A stretch of 64,000 bases of DNA from CAYJBP01 sp964372025 (GTDB lineage: Bacteria > Bacillota > Dehalobacteriia > UBA4068): positions 1 through 64,000 of the forward strand of contig CAYJPF010000002.1 in assembly GCA_964372025.1 (NCBI GenBank), written 5' to 3'. Below are positions 1 through 7,926 of this stretch, in pieces. The notes under the pieces were generated by a model. It had not been told where the DNA came from. It saw only the letters and a list, made by a program, of their open reading frames with translations, and searched no databases. Position 1 is the stretch's first letter. Every line of letters starts with the position of its first letter. Made by a program: the position numbers and the translations under genes.

Positions 1-35
1 CCTGCTAGAACTAAATTTTATTTTAAATTATAATT

Positions 36-2429
36 ATGGGAAAAACATATAATAATCTGCCTAAATTAAATATTAATGATATTCTAAATCCCGGATTCGA
101 GGGACCTGTGGATGTTCGAATGGTAGTAGACACTATTGAGGATCTAAATAAGGTGATGGAAACCTGGGTACTAAATGGTTCTCAAATGACTGCTTACGAG
201 TGTATGCTCGTAGCAGTTAAAGAAGACCATAATATATATATGGTAGAGAATAAAGATGGAATTACTTTAACTTGGAAAAAATTTATTGCCCTCACTGACG
301 AGCAGGTTTCGTGAATTAACTCAATACCTTCGGGAATTAAGAATCCAAATTCTATTATTATTAAATATGGAAGCACTATATTAGGAGAGTATGACGGAAC
401 AGCTGAAGTTACTATAAATATTCCAGAAGGAGGAGGATCTGGGGGAACCATGACGGATGCTCAGATTAAAGCTGCTTACGAACGAAACGCAGATACTAAC
501 GCATTCACTGATGTATTGAAGCAAAAGCTCGAAGATATACCAGAGGGAGGCGGTACTGGGAGTGTCCAAGAGTTACACATAACACGTTCTAATCGCGAAT
601 TAGGATCATATAGTGGCAGTGAGACGGCTATTGATATTCAAGATATCGCACATGGTAGACTCGTCATGGAATCAAGCCATAATGGAGATATAGTGCTTTC
701 AGTAGAAGATCAACCATTTGTAGAGAAGATATCTACAAGTATTAAGGTGCTTAGTGTTGGCAATAGTTTCAGCGCTGATATGTTCACTCGCCTTCCCTCT
801 CTAATCAAACAATTGGGTTATAATGACGCTGTATTTGGATATATGGAGGGCTCAGGCACAACACTTGAGCAGTACCATGGTGACATAACGAGTGGGGGCG
901 CACGTAGCTACTACGAGTCTATCAATGGTGGGACGTATAGCTTCACCAATCAAACATTGCAAGCAGCGATTGCTAAAAACGAATGGGATGTAATTATATT
1001 CCAACAAGCATCAGGTAGCAGTGGTCAATACGGCACTATAACGCCATACTTGCAAGATCTTATAGATTATGCAAAATTGCATTGTACTAATGCAGAGGTT
1101 GAAATTGGTTGGCAAAATGTTTGGCCATATTCGTCAACCTATGATGGAGGCTCGTTTGGACCTTATAATGACGACCAAATAACTATGTTCAACGCACAAG
1201 TCAATGTGCAAAAACTCATTTGGGAGAATTACTCAGATGTGAAATATATCATTCCGAACACTGCGATGATTCAAGTAGCGAGGTCAATTCCATTGCTTAA
1301 TGCTATTGGAGATGAGTTGACTCGTGATGGCTTCCACCTCGATTTAGAAGAGTCTCGATTCTTAGCATCGCTTGGTGTTGTTATGAGTTTGATGGAACAG
1401 AAGTTTGGCGTAGATTATCGCAATATACTGTATAGCGAGCTCCCTGCTGAACTTACAGCTGAGCTTTCAGAGGCTGAGTTTAATAGCATGATGAGCGTAG
1501 CATCCGCGGTTCGCAACAATCCAGTTGGACTAACCGATTTATCAAGTGGGTCGACTAACTTAGCATTGCAAAAGAAATTGCAAGCGGGTGAAGGAATAAA
1601 TATTAATAATAATGTCATTTCTGTTGATAAAGGAGCGTTAGGCGTTGGTTTGACACAAATCCAAGATTTGGAAGCAACGACCACTACCTTAACGATGTCC
1701 GGAAATACTGTATATGAGTTTGGTGTATTGGAGTCATTGAACATTGCAGCCTTTCCTCCACTTTATGAACAATCACTGGTAAGGTTTAGCTCCGGAAAAA
1801 CAGAGGCAACAGTGGTTTCATTTCCTGCTAAAGTGCGATTTGTTGGAGAAGAGCCCACATTCGCAGTAGACAAGGATTATATTTTAAGAATTCAGCACGG
1901 CGTCGTAGAAGTGTTGGTGTTGGATGGCGTAAGTCAAGCGGTTGATCCCGCTTCAGATTATTTACAGCTGAGTTTCACAGGAATTTCGGGATATGTATTT
2001 AGTTGGACCGAAGCTGGTGTGAGAATAGTAGAGTCCAACAAAACTTGGGACAATTCCGGTGATTCGAGAACATTTGCAACAGATCCTAAAACACCTGATA
2101 GCAGTGTGTATTGGGCAGGAAGTACACTTGGAAAGCAGCGTGGAACGCACACTAATCCATTAACTGTACCTGCGGGATCGTATATCGAGATATTAGAGGG
2201 GGCACAAGTGGCTATAAGCCAAGGTACAGCACTAACTCTTGGAACGTATAATAGCGTATACAGAAATGGGCCAGATACTGTTGATATTACTGAAGATTCA
2301 GTAATAGCTCTATATGCAAGTGCACCGAATCCTGAACTGACGTTAAATATGACAACAGAGATGGATAATAGGGTTAAGGTCTGGATTCCTAAAGACAAAT
2401 GGGCACAAGCCTCTAACAACGAGTCATAA
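36..2429 (+). CDS. Tail fibre / receptor-binding protein with SGNH hydrolase domain
   Basis: One 797-residue protein if the TGA at 312-314 is read as Trp93; the standard code splits it in two. The N-terminal ~140 residues and a Gly-rich linker (GGGSGG) look like a fibre stalk. A central SGNH/GDSL-type esterase domain similar to DUF4886 carries the block I motif GNSFS (catalytic Ser244) and the block V motif DGFHLD (Asp431, His434). The C-terminal ~350 residues are Thr/Ser/Val-rich and beta-like, as in fibre tips. It probably binds and deacylates a surface glycan of the host; the substrate cannot be read from sequence. The ATG at 36 follows an A/T-rich leader. The next gene starts 2 bases after the stop, so both are probably co-transcribed. 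Confidence 0.75.
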
Positions 2430-2431
2430 TT

Positions 2432-2842
2432 ATGAGATACTTTTCAATTAATGAGCTGTCACATAGTTCAACAGCAAAATCGAGAGGGATTGACAACACC
2501 CCTGATGCATATGCAATAACTAACATGACGGAGTTGGTAAACAAGCTCCTTGACCCTATTCGCGAGAAATGGGGTAGGCCCATTACTGTCAATAGTGGTT
2601 ATAGATCGCCAGAACTCAATGCGGCGGTTGGAGGCGTTTCAACATCGCAACATTTGCGAGGTCAAGCCGCCGACATAAATGCTGGGTCTAGACAAAGCAA
2701 CGAAGAATTATTTAATTTAATTCTAGAATTACAAAAAACTAATGAGATTACTTTCGATCAATTAATTGATGAGAGTAATTTTAAATGAATTCATATTTCA
2801 TACTCGAATTCTTATAATCGAGGAGAATCTTTTTCTTTATAA
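2432..2842 (+). CDS. M15 family peptidoglycan peptidase (endolysin)
   Basis: A 136-residue zinc D-Ala-D-Ala carboxypeptidase-like protein (Peptidase M15A type). It shows the family motifs GYRSPELNAAVGG, then QHLRGQAADI with zinc ligands His74 and Asp81, and the C-terminal WIHIS motif with the third ligand His121. Trp119 of that last motif is a TGA codon (2786-2788). Under the standard code the protein would stop just before its last zinc ligand, so this gene is direct support for TGA as Trp. It probably cleaves stem peptides of host peptidoglycan at lysis or, next to the tail fibre, during entry. The true stop is TAA at 2840-2842. Confidence 0.88.
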
Positions 2843-2882
2843 TTTATTTATAAATTATACAAATCTTTAAATTTTTTTTTAT

Positions 2883-3092
2883 ATGGTGTATTTTAATTCT
2901 TACGCTGAGGCGCAGTTAGCAGGCCATCAGTTAATGTCCGCACTTAATGTGCCAGAAGGATACAAAGCAGAGTTGACTATTGGAAACTCATCTACCCCAA
3001 GTGCTGAGGCTGCAACACTTAGTGCTCCGTCGAATCAAGAGGAGGAGCCTCCACGATATATTATAATTGTGATTGTTGCCCCACGTGAGTAA
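2883..3092 (+). CDS. Small hypothetical protein
   Basis: A 69-residue protein. The first ~35 residues are mixed helical (QLAGHQLMSALNVPEGY), followed by a Ser/Ala/Glu-rich linker and a hydrophobic beta-like tail (IIIVIVAP). I recognise no family. It lies between the M15 lysin and a strong hairpin, with an A/T-rich leader before its ATG, so expression is plausible. Confidence 0.5.
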   Translation: MVYFNSYAEAQLAGHQLMSALNVPEGYKAELTIGNSSTPSAEAATLSAPSNQEEEPPRYIIIVIVAPRE

Positions 3093-3112
3093 GTTGCAAA
3101 TATTAATATTAT

Positions 3113-3160
3113 GTAGGAAACTAAAGGGGCTTGTAATGATAGCCCCTAGTTTTCTCCTAC
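3113..3160 (+). terminator. Strong hairpin, probable intrinsic terminator
   Basis: Paired segments GTAGGA/TCCTAC, AACT/AGTT and AGGGGCT/AGCCCCT stack with small bulges around a ~9-base loop, with TTTT on the 3' side of the inner stem. It follows the stop at 3092 closely. The only ATG of the next candidate gene (3136) lies in the loop, so it may also act on translation. Confidence 0.6.
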
Positions 3161-3474
3161 TATTGTATTGTATATTATACTTTGGAATAGTCTTTATAGA
3201 TATCCCTAAAATATTTGATTTATGTATATTTATCTCTCCCCCAATTTGCGGAATTAACTTACTTTATTCTAAATTATTTGGGTTATGTAACTATCATAAT
3301 ATACTTTGTGTTCTCCCCCTTTTATCCTGAAGTAGTTCTGCATTATTTATGTTGGGAGTATCTGTGCCATTTGTGATAACTAATCAAATTGTATTATTAA
3401 CATTTATATTTACATTATGGGCAAGTTTTAAGATTTATAATAATAATAGAAATGTATTTAGAAAAAGAAGATAA
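3136..3474 (+). CDS. Small multi-pass membrane protein, holin candidate
   Basis: A 112-residue ORF under code 4 with one TGA (3328-3330, Trp65) and one TGG Trp. Hydrophobic stretches near residues 5-22, 26-45, 55-75 and 80-97 suggest three to four membrane segments, and the tail ends in basic residues (FRKRR). Its size and place next to the M15 lysin fit a holin, but no family motif proves it, and T-rich DNA can mimic hydrophobic protein. The ATG lies inside the loop of the 3113-3160 hairpin; a TTG at 3073 is the only alternative upstream start considered. It overlaps the next gene by 23 bases. Confidence 0.45.
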
Positions 3475-3775
3475 GAGATTAATAACAATGTTAGAGAAGG
3501 CTCTTTTAGCTGCTCAGAGAGGGGGTTGTAAACATCTTCCTTCAGGCCATAAAAATTTTTTGAGTCGCTCCATTGAGGAATATATAAATGTAAATTATGA
3601 AGAAGATTTACTCACTAAAGACGAGGCTTGTGAAGAACTTGCTTGTGGACTATCTACCTTAGATAAATTAATAAAAGCGTCTAAATTGCCCTCTCCCGTG
3701 CCACTGATAAAAGAAAATCAACGCGTGGGAATTCCTAGAAAATACGTAAATGATATAAAAAAATCATTTAAATAA
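3452..3775 (+). CDS. Hypothetical protein with excisionase-like helix-turn-helix
   Basis: A 107-residue, charged protein. The C-terminal half (about residues 48-105: LTKDEACEELACGLSTLDKLIKASKLPSP, then VGIPRKYVNDIKK) resembles the winged helix of excisionase/MerR-like DNA-binding domains: helix, turn, recognition helix and a basic wing. A role in transcription control or DNA packaging is possible. No enzyme motifs are seen. It is followed by a short intergenic region with a promoter-like box and a terminator hairpin. Confidence 0.6.
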   Translation: MYLEKEDKRLITMLEKALLAAQRGGCKHLPSGHKNFLSRSIEEYINVNYEEDLLTKDEACEELACGLSTLDKLIKASKLPSPVPLIKENQRVGIPRKYVNDIKKSFK

Positions 3776-3815
3776 TATAAAAAATACATTTATGTAGCCA
3801 CTTATAAAATTATTA

Positions 3816-3823
3816 TATATTTG
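3816..3823 (+). promoter_or_regulatory. Possible Bacteroidetes-type -7 box
   Basis: TATATTTG matches the Bacteroidetes -7 consensus TAnnTTTG. There is no convincing TTTG at the expected -33 spacing, so this is only a candidate promoter for the gene at 3898. Confidence 0.25.
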
Positions 3824-3846
3824 TAATATCAGTTGCAACGATTATA

Positions 3847-3873
3847 CCTACAATATGATGTGTAGGATTTTTT
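3847..3873 (+). terminator. Intrinsic terminator or attenuator hairpin
   Basis: A perfect 6-bp stem CCTACA/TGTAGG around the loop ATATGATG, followed by A and a run of seven T. It sits between the gene ending at 3775 and the ATG at 3898. If the -7 box at 3816 is real, the hairpin would attenuate the next gene. Confidence 0.65.
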
Positions 3874-3897
3874 ACAAATAATAATAATAATTTAATT

Positions 3898-4527
3898 ATG
3901 GCTACTATTATGGATGCTCAAGGTCATGAGCACAAAGTGACTTCACAAGGTCAAGGAAATTTAAACACTGTATTGGGTGCAGTAGGCACAGCAGGTGCCC
4001 TAAATATGTTTGGCAATAGCTGCGGAAACGGTGTTTTGGGAGGATTGTTTGGAGGAAATAATTATAATTCCGGAAATTGTCCTATTACAGAAAAAGAGTT
4101 CCAATGGGCGCAAGCCTATAATACTAAGCAATCTGAAGTAGATATGCTTAAATCAGATCAACGTACTGATGGTAAATTATTGGAAATTTATCGAGAGATT
4201 GATCGTAGATTCACAACGACTGGAGAAACTATTGCAAGCCTTGCTTCTGGTCAAGCGGTGATTAATCAAAAATTGAATGATACTATTGTAGCGCTTGATT
4301 CTAAGATTGATACTTCTATTGCGGCAATTGATGCTAAAATCAATTGTAACGTGGCTTCGATATATCGTGAGATAGATTGTCGCACCCTCCCATTGGAGAA
4401 GAAAGTTCCATTGGATAGTATTTGTCCGCAGGCCGCTCCACTTCATCCAGATGTACAGCAAGTACAACTAGTGAGCGTTATGAGTGCATTACAAGCACTT
4501 ACAGAAGCTGTAGCAGCAAAAAAGTAA
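3898..4527 (+). CDS. Putative virion protein with Gly/Asn-rich N-terminus and coiled coil
   Basis: A 209-residue protein with no TGA codon. Residues 15-65 are Gly/Asn-rich (GNLNTVLGAVGTAGALNMFG, then GGLFGGNNYN). Residues ~70-165 form a long heptad-rich coiled coil. Further C-terminal cysteines (NCNVAS, DCRT, ICPQ) may form a small stabilising cluster. The layout, a flexible anchor plus a long coiled coil, suggests a trimeric fibre or spike component, and the position in the structural block agrees. This is inferred from composition and context, not from a family match. Confidence 0.6.
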   Translation: MATIMDAQGHEHKVTSQGQGNLNTVLGAVGTAGALNMFGNSCGNGVLGGLFGGNNYNSGNCPITEKEFQWAQAYNTKQSEVDMLKSDQRTDGKLLEIYREIDRRFTTTGETIASLASGQAVINQKLNDTIVALDSKIDTSIAAIDAKINCNVASIYREIDCRTLPLEKKVPLDSICPQAAPLHPDVQQVQLVSVMSALQALTEAVAAKK

Positions 4528-4528
4528 A

Positions 4529-4603
4529 TAGTCCTAATTCTTCCATCGATGGGAATGTTTCAGTTGAAGACTGAGAAGAACAACCTCCGATTGAATTAGG
4601 CTA
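4529..4603 (+). ncRNA. Candidate structured RNA (three-way junction)
   Basis: Between the stop at 4527 and the terminator at 4612 is a 75-base element with a long closing helix (TAG 4529-4531 with CTA 4601-4603; CCTAATTC 4533-4540 with GAATTAGG 4593-4600). Inside are two arms: TTCC 4541-4544 with GGAA 4552-4555, and TTTCAG 4558-4563 with CTGAGA 4571-4576 around a 7-base loop. It has tRNA length but lacks a T-loop, an anticodon arm and an acceptor pattern. With the terminator directly downstream it could be a stable small RNA or a 3' UTR processing/stability element. Confidence 0.45.
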
Positions 4604-4611
4604 GAACATTG

Positions 4612-4636
4612 GGGGAGGGCTTCCCTCCCCTCTTTT
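4612..4636 (+). terminator. Intrinsic terminator
   Basis: A perfect 8-bp stem GGGGAGGG (4612-4619) with CCCTCCCC (4623-4630), a 3-base loop, then TCTTTTT. It ends the transcript of the gene at 3898-4527 and of the structured element in between. Confidence 0.85.
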
Positions 4637-4649
4637 TAAAAATAACAAT

Positions 4650-5099
4650 ATGTCTCAATACACTAATGCTCAAATATTAAGCTCCGTAATTAATCATTGG
4701 GCGCAACCTTTGATTACACAGATGTCTACGATGATAGCAGCTGATAAACTCCTCTCCATCCCAATGTTAAATAATATTGAAAATTTGGTAAAACATTGGG
4801 GACTAGTAGGTCCTAATTATTCTATTGTAAATGAGTTGCCACAGTTGATTGCCCCGCTTTCTTCTAATGTAATTACGCCATTTTTACATAAACATTTAGT
4901 AACTATGGAAGATGCATATATTCCGGAAATGGCTCATAATACTGTTAAATCATTTATAGAACAAGGTGGAGTAACTGTCTTCGGCAGACTTCGAATAGAG
5001 ACGGAGGATTTTAAGGCTTTACAGCAACTGTTAGACATTAATTTACCATGTAGAGAGGAATCTCTTCCTTATGCAGTAAAACTTCCAAACCATGTATAG
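4650..5099 (+). CDS. Conserved-type phage protein, probable structural
   Basis: A 149-residue, mostly helical protein ending at TAG (5097-5099), one of several cases showing that TAG is a stop here. I see no catalytic motif. It starts shortly after a terminator and overlaps the next gene by 8 bases, which suggests translational coupling. Its place among crAss-like late genes suggests a minor virion or assembly protein, but the function is unknown. Confidence 0.6.
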   Translation: MSQYTNAQILSSVINHWAQPLITQMSTMIAADKLLSIPMLNNIENLVKHWGLVGPNYSIVNELPQLIAPLSSNVITPFLHKHLVTMEDAYIPEMAHNTVKSFIEQGGVTVFGRLRIETEDFKALQQLLDINLPCREESLPYAVKLPNHV

Positions 5100-5541
5100 A
5101 CAACATTTTGCATCTACAGTAAAAAAGCATCCACACATTAATATGGTTGGTCAATATGAATTTTGGAGATCCCCATATTATAAACCATATATTTCTAAGT
5201 ATGGTTATCACTTCAACGATTATACATTCAAATTAGCTACATCTAATCTATTATGTAAAAATAATCAAATAAAATTCTGAGGAGCCACTGACGTGGAAAA
5301 TATATTAGCGAAATATAATATTAGCCTTCCTTTGGAAGCAACTCCTTTTGATGTAGCGTACATATTTAATAAAAAGTATGCATTGCATTTAGGGGGAGGA
5401 GCAAAGTCTGAATTAGATATTATCAATTTAACAGTAGACTATTTCAAAGACTCCGCTTGGTACCCTGAAAAAATTTTTACAGATTGATTAAACGAACGTA
5501 TGTTCAAAGGGTGTGTGATAGACTGAGAAAATCTAATATAA
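5092..5541 (+). CDS. Hypothetical late protein (three recoded TGA codons)
   Basis: A 149-residue ORF under code 4 with TGA at 5278 (Trp63), 5485 (Trp132) and 5524 (Trp145). The standard code gives three fragments. It begins with an aromatic-rich segment (QYEFWRSPYYKPYISKYGYHF), then a helical domain containing FDVAYIFNKKYALHLGGG. I do not recognise the family. The start overlaps the preceding stop by 8 bases, and the next gene starts 2 bases after the TAA, so it sits inside a tight operon. Confidence 0.65.
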
Positions 5542-5542
5542 T

Positions 5543-5872
5543 ATGAAAATAATTAAGAATTCAATAATTCCCTTCGGAAACTTCAAAGCTATTAATTTAT
5601 TTGGAATAGTTTTTTATAAAGGGAAGGCATTGTCAGAAAAAACTTTAAATCACGAGGCTATCCATACCCGTCAAATGAAGGAATTATGTTACATAGGATT
5701 TTATTTATGATATAGTATAGAATGATTTTATAGAGCTGTGTCTGGATTATTTAATAAAAATATTAGGGCATACAAAGACCTATCATTCGAAAAAGAGGCA
5801 AATAATAATGAAGCTAATTTAAATTATTTGCAATCTAGAAAAGCATTTGCCTGATTTAAATATTTAAATTAG
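5543..5872 (+). CDS. Small zincin-like protein with HEAIH motif
   Basis: A 109-residue protein that is invisible under the standard code because all three of its Trp codons are TGA (5708, 5726 and 5852 region). It has NHEAIHTRQ, an HExxH zinc-metallopeptidase motif, followed by a hydrophobic aromatic segment (YIGFYLWYSIEWFYR) and then FEKEANNNEANLNYL, whose Glu may be the third zinc ligand, ending RKAFAWFKYLN. Small HExxH proteins of this layout are common in Bacteroidetes phages and genomes. The hydrophobic helix suggests membrane association. Substrate and role are unknown. It ends at TAG and is followed by a strong terminator. Confidence 0.72.
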
Positions 5873-5875
5873 GTC

Positions 5876-5909
5876 ATCTACAGTATCGAACTGATACTGT
5901 AGATTTATT
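5876..5909 (+). terminator. Intrinsic terminator
   Basis: A perfect 12-bp inverted repeat ATCTACAGTATC (5876-5887) with GATACTGTAGAT (5893-5904), a 5-base loop, then TTATT. It closes the operon ending with the zincin gene. Confidence 0.8.
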
Positions 5910-5910
5910 G

Positions 5911-5935
5911 TACCCATTAGTGTAGGAAATGGGTA
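5911..5935 (+). promoter_or_regulatory. Second hairpin in the 5' leader of the next gene
   Basis: An 8-bp inverted repeat TACCCATT (5911-5918) with AATGGGTA (5928-5935), only 15 bases before the ATG at 5951. It has no T-run, so it is more likely a leader structure or operator than a terminator. Confidence 0.35.
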
Positions 5936-5950
5936 AGTTATATTTATACT

Positions 5951-6718
5951 ATGGGAATAGACCTTACCATCGTCATCACTGCTGTTATAAGCGCTGCAGT
6001 ATCAATTATTACAATATTGGCTAAAGAGAGAGAAAATACTAAGAAATTAATTGAGGAGCACACTAAGGAATTAGAGAAGGCCCGTAAAGAAGCCTCCCAA
6101 AATATTTCAAGTATGTCCACAGAAGAACCAATTGCAGTAGGACCAATGTATCGAAAAATGTACAGAGATTTTTCTGCATTATTAGAAGAATTTCGGGCGA
6201 CCCAAGCACTGCAGCATAGAGCGGCCAAGAAAAATCTGACTATGAGAGTTACTTCACATGAGCATGATGCATTAATTTTTAAGGAACTATTTTCATTATT
6301 AGGAAAGCCTTGGGAATGCTCTAGAGCATATATTTTGCAAGTCCATCCTAGAAAAAAAGCTATGCACGCATCTGTGTATTATAAAGCGCTCGCTGATGGA
6401 GTCTCAGACATTAGTACTTACTATATAGACTTAGATTTAGCTAAATACCCTCTGGCATCCCAAAAATTATCTTCTACCCCCATAATAACGATTGTTGACG
6501 TGCAATCGGTTCGAGATGAGAATGCCAAAGCATTACTTAGTGCAACAGGTGTAAAATACTTATGTGCATTAAAGCTAGTCGATTTAGATGGGAATTGGGT
6601 AGGAGACTTAGTTTGTGAATATACAGACACACCAGATTCAATCGACTTAGATGCTCTACAACAATATATGATTGGTGTAGGCACTAAGATAAAAAATTTA
6701 ATTCCAGACATACAATAA
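5951..6718 (+). CDS. Membrane-anchored protein with coiled coil and possible GAF-like domain
   Basis: A 255-residue protein. Residues ~5-25 form one membrane helix (IVITAVISAAVSIITILA), residues 26-50 a charged coiled coil (KERENTKKLIEEHTKELEKARKEA), and residues ~70-250 a mixed alpha/beta domain with alternating strands (AYILQVHPRK, ASVYYKALADGV, YLCALKLVDLDGNWVGDLVCEY). The domain layout resembles GAF-like sensor or scaffold folds; this is an impression of fold pattern only. A role at the host inner membrane during lysis or takeover is possible. Its TAA overlaps the next ATG (TAATG). Confidence 0.55.
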   Translation: MGIDLTIVITAVISAAVSIITILAKERENTKKLIEEHTKELEKARKEASQNISSMSTEEPIAVGPMYRKMYRDFSALLEEFRATQALQHRAAKKNLTMRVTSHEHDALIFKELFSLLGKPWECSRAYILQVHPRKKAMHASVYYKALADGVSDISTYYIDLDLAKYPLASQKLSSTPIITIVDVQSVRDENAKALLSATGVKYLCALKLVDLDGNWVGDLVCEYTDTPDSIDLDALQQYMIGVGTKIKNLIPDIQ

Positions 6719-7173
6719 TGAATTTATTATCCGACCCAATGTTGCAAACAGCTGCTCCTGAAGAGGAGACGCATGTACTATCAGAGCAAGATGCTATATC
6801 AAATATTCCTGCTTTTCTAAATACATTAGAAGGGTGAAAAACAAGATGTAAAAATTTACATTGAGCCGCTCCCAGTAGAGGCATCCATATTTATCTAGAC
6901 GAATTTTTAGAAATCATAGATTCTTACCAAGATGGTTTGGCAGAGAGCTATATGGGAATAGCAGGAAAATTATCCCCATCAATTCTTTCGGGAGAACATT
7001 GTTCCGCAAATACTTCTTTAGAATTTATTGAGGAGGTATTAGAAAAAACTAAGCAATTTTATGGAGCACTTCCTATAGAATTAGAATATAAAGGTATTAT
7101 ATCTGAATGTGAATCATTTATATATAATATTACTAAATATATCTATTTATTTACCTTATGCACAAATGAATAA
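6718..7173 (+). CDS. Dps/ferritin-like protein (DUF5856-type)
   Basis: A 151-residue all-helical protein with two TGA codons (6835 = Trp40, 6862 = Trp49); the standard code keeps only the C-terminal half. The segment around residues 35-70 (FLNTLEGWKTRCKNLHW, then HIYLDEFLEIIDSYQDGLAE) resembles the start of Dps/ferritin four-helix bundles, where a NLHW-like motif precedes a helix with metal-binding Asp/Glu. DUF5856 proteins of this kind occur in crAss-like phages. A role in iron or oxidant protection, or simply a structural bundle, is possible. It overlaps the next gene by 8 bases. Confidence 0.6.
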
Positions 7174-7777
7174 ATACCTACTTTATCTAATTGGCTTTTT
7201 ATTAGTAGGCTGCTTTGGTATGTATAAAATACTCAAAGACACTCAAGAAAAACTTAGTGTAGCCAGCATTAATAATAAAGCTCATTTAGCTACTATATCG
7301 GATATTTCCACAGCGAATCGAGCGTATGAAATGTCTGTACAAACCTTGCGAAATTACAATGATTCAGTATCCATTGCTCTTCAGGAGAGTCTTTACAACC
7401 TCGACATCAAAGAATCAGAAGTACAAAATTTGCAATATATCCTATCTACCACTGCGGTTCGGGATAGTATTATTATTCAATATCGAGACAGACCTATATT
7501 TATAGAGCCTTCTTTCCATATAGATACTACAATTAAATCTAAATGGTACTCAGTAGGTTTAGAGATGTCCTACCCTAATACTGTAATTATAGAACCCTCA
7601 TTTAAAAATGAACTTATTACTATTGTGCACTCTACTAAAGAAACTATAGAGGAACCAAAAAAGTTTTTTTTAGCTCGATTATTTCAAAGAAAGCACACAG
7701 TAGTGATTGTAGAAGTATCTGATAATAATCCGTACACATCAATTGAGGCACAAAGATACATCAAAACTTTTGAATAA
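7166..7777 (+). CDS. Spanin-like membrane-anchored coiled-coil protein
   Basis: A 203-residue protein. Residues 4-21 form an N-terminal membrane anchor or signal (YLLYLIGFLLVGCFGMYK), followed by ~90 residues of coiled coil spanning the periplasm, then a beta-rich stretch and a charged C-terminus. The topology fits an inner-membrane spanin or Bacteroidetes phage proteins of similar layout. The Cys at residue 15 sits in LVGC, so a lipoprotein signal is also conceivable. I chose ATG 7166 over the upstream 7109 because it puts the hydrophobic segment at the N-terminus and gives the usual short overlap with the preceding stop. Confidence 0.55.
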   Translation: MNKYLLYLIGFLLVGCFGMYKILKDTQEKLSVASINNKAHLATISDISTANRAYEMSVQTLRNYNDSVSIALQESLYNLDIKESEVQNLQYILSTTAVRDSIIIQYRDRPIFIEPSFHIDTTIKSKWYSVGLEMSYPNTVIIEPSFKNELITIVHSTKETIEEPKKFFLARLFQRKHTVVIVEVSDNNPYTSIEAQRYIKTFE

Positions 7778-7926
7778 AAAATTACTAGGCAAAAAATGCT
7801 ATAAGATCGACCTGATTTTTTATTATGATTTGTAAATGTATTGTTTATTAATTATGATATATGTATAATTAAAATTATTCTGTATACATATGTTTGTATA
7901 CTAAATCTTTTAAAAAATTAAGAAGT
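7778..7926 (+). promoter_or_regulatory. A/T-rich leader before the scaffold-capsid genes
   Basis: This 149-base region has no ORF. TATGTTTG at 7889-7896 matches the Bacteroidetes -7 pattern TAnnTTTG, but it lies only 31 bases from the ATG and no good -33 box is seen. The repeated TATAC/GTATAC elements around it form short inverted repeats. It is a plausible promoter region for the capsid operon. Confidence 0.3.

Noticed and set aside
4529..4603. tRNA gene
   Set aside because: Length fits, but there is no T-loop consensus, no anticodon stem and the helix pattern is a three-way junction.
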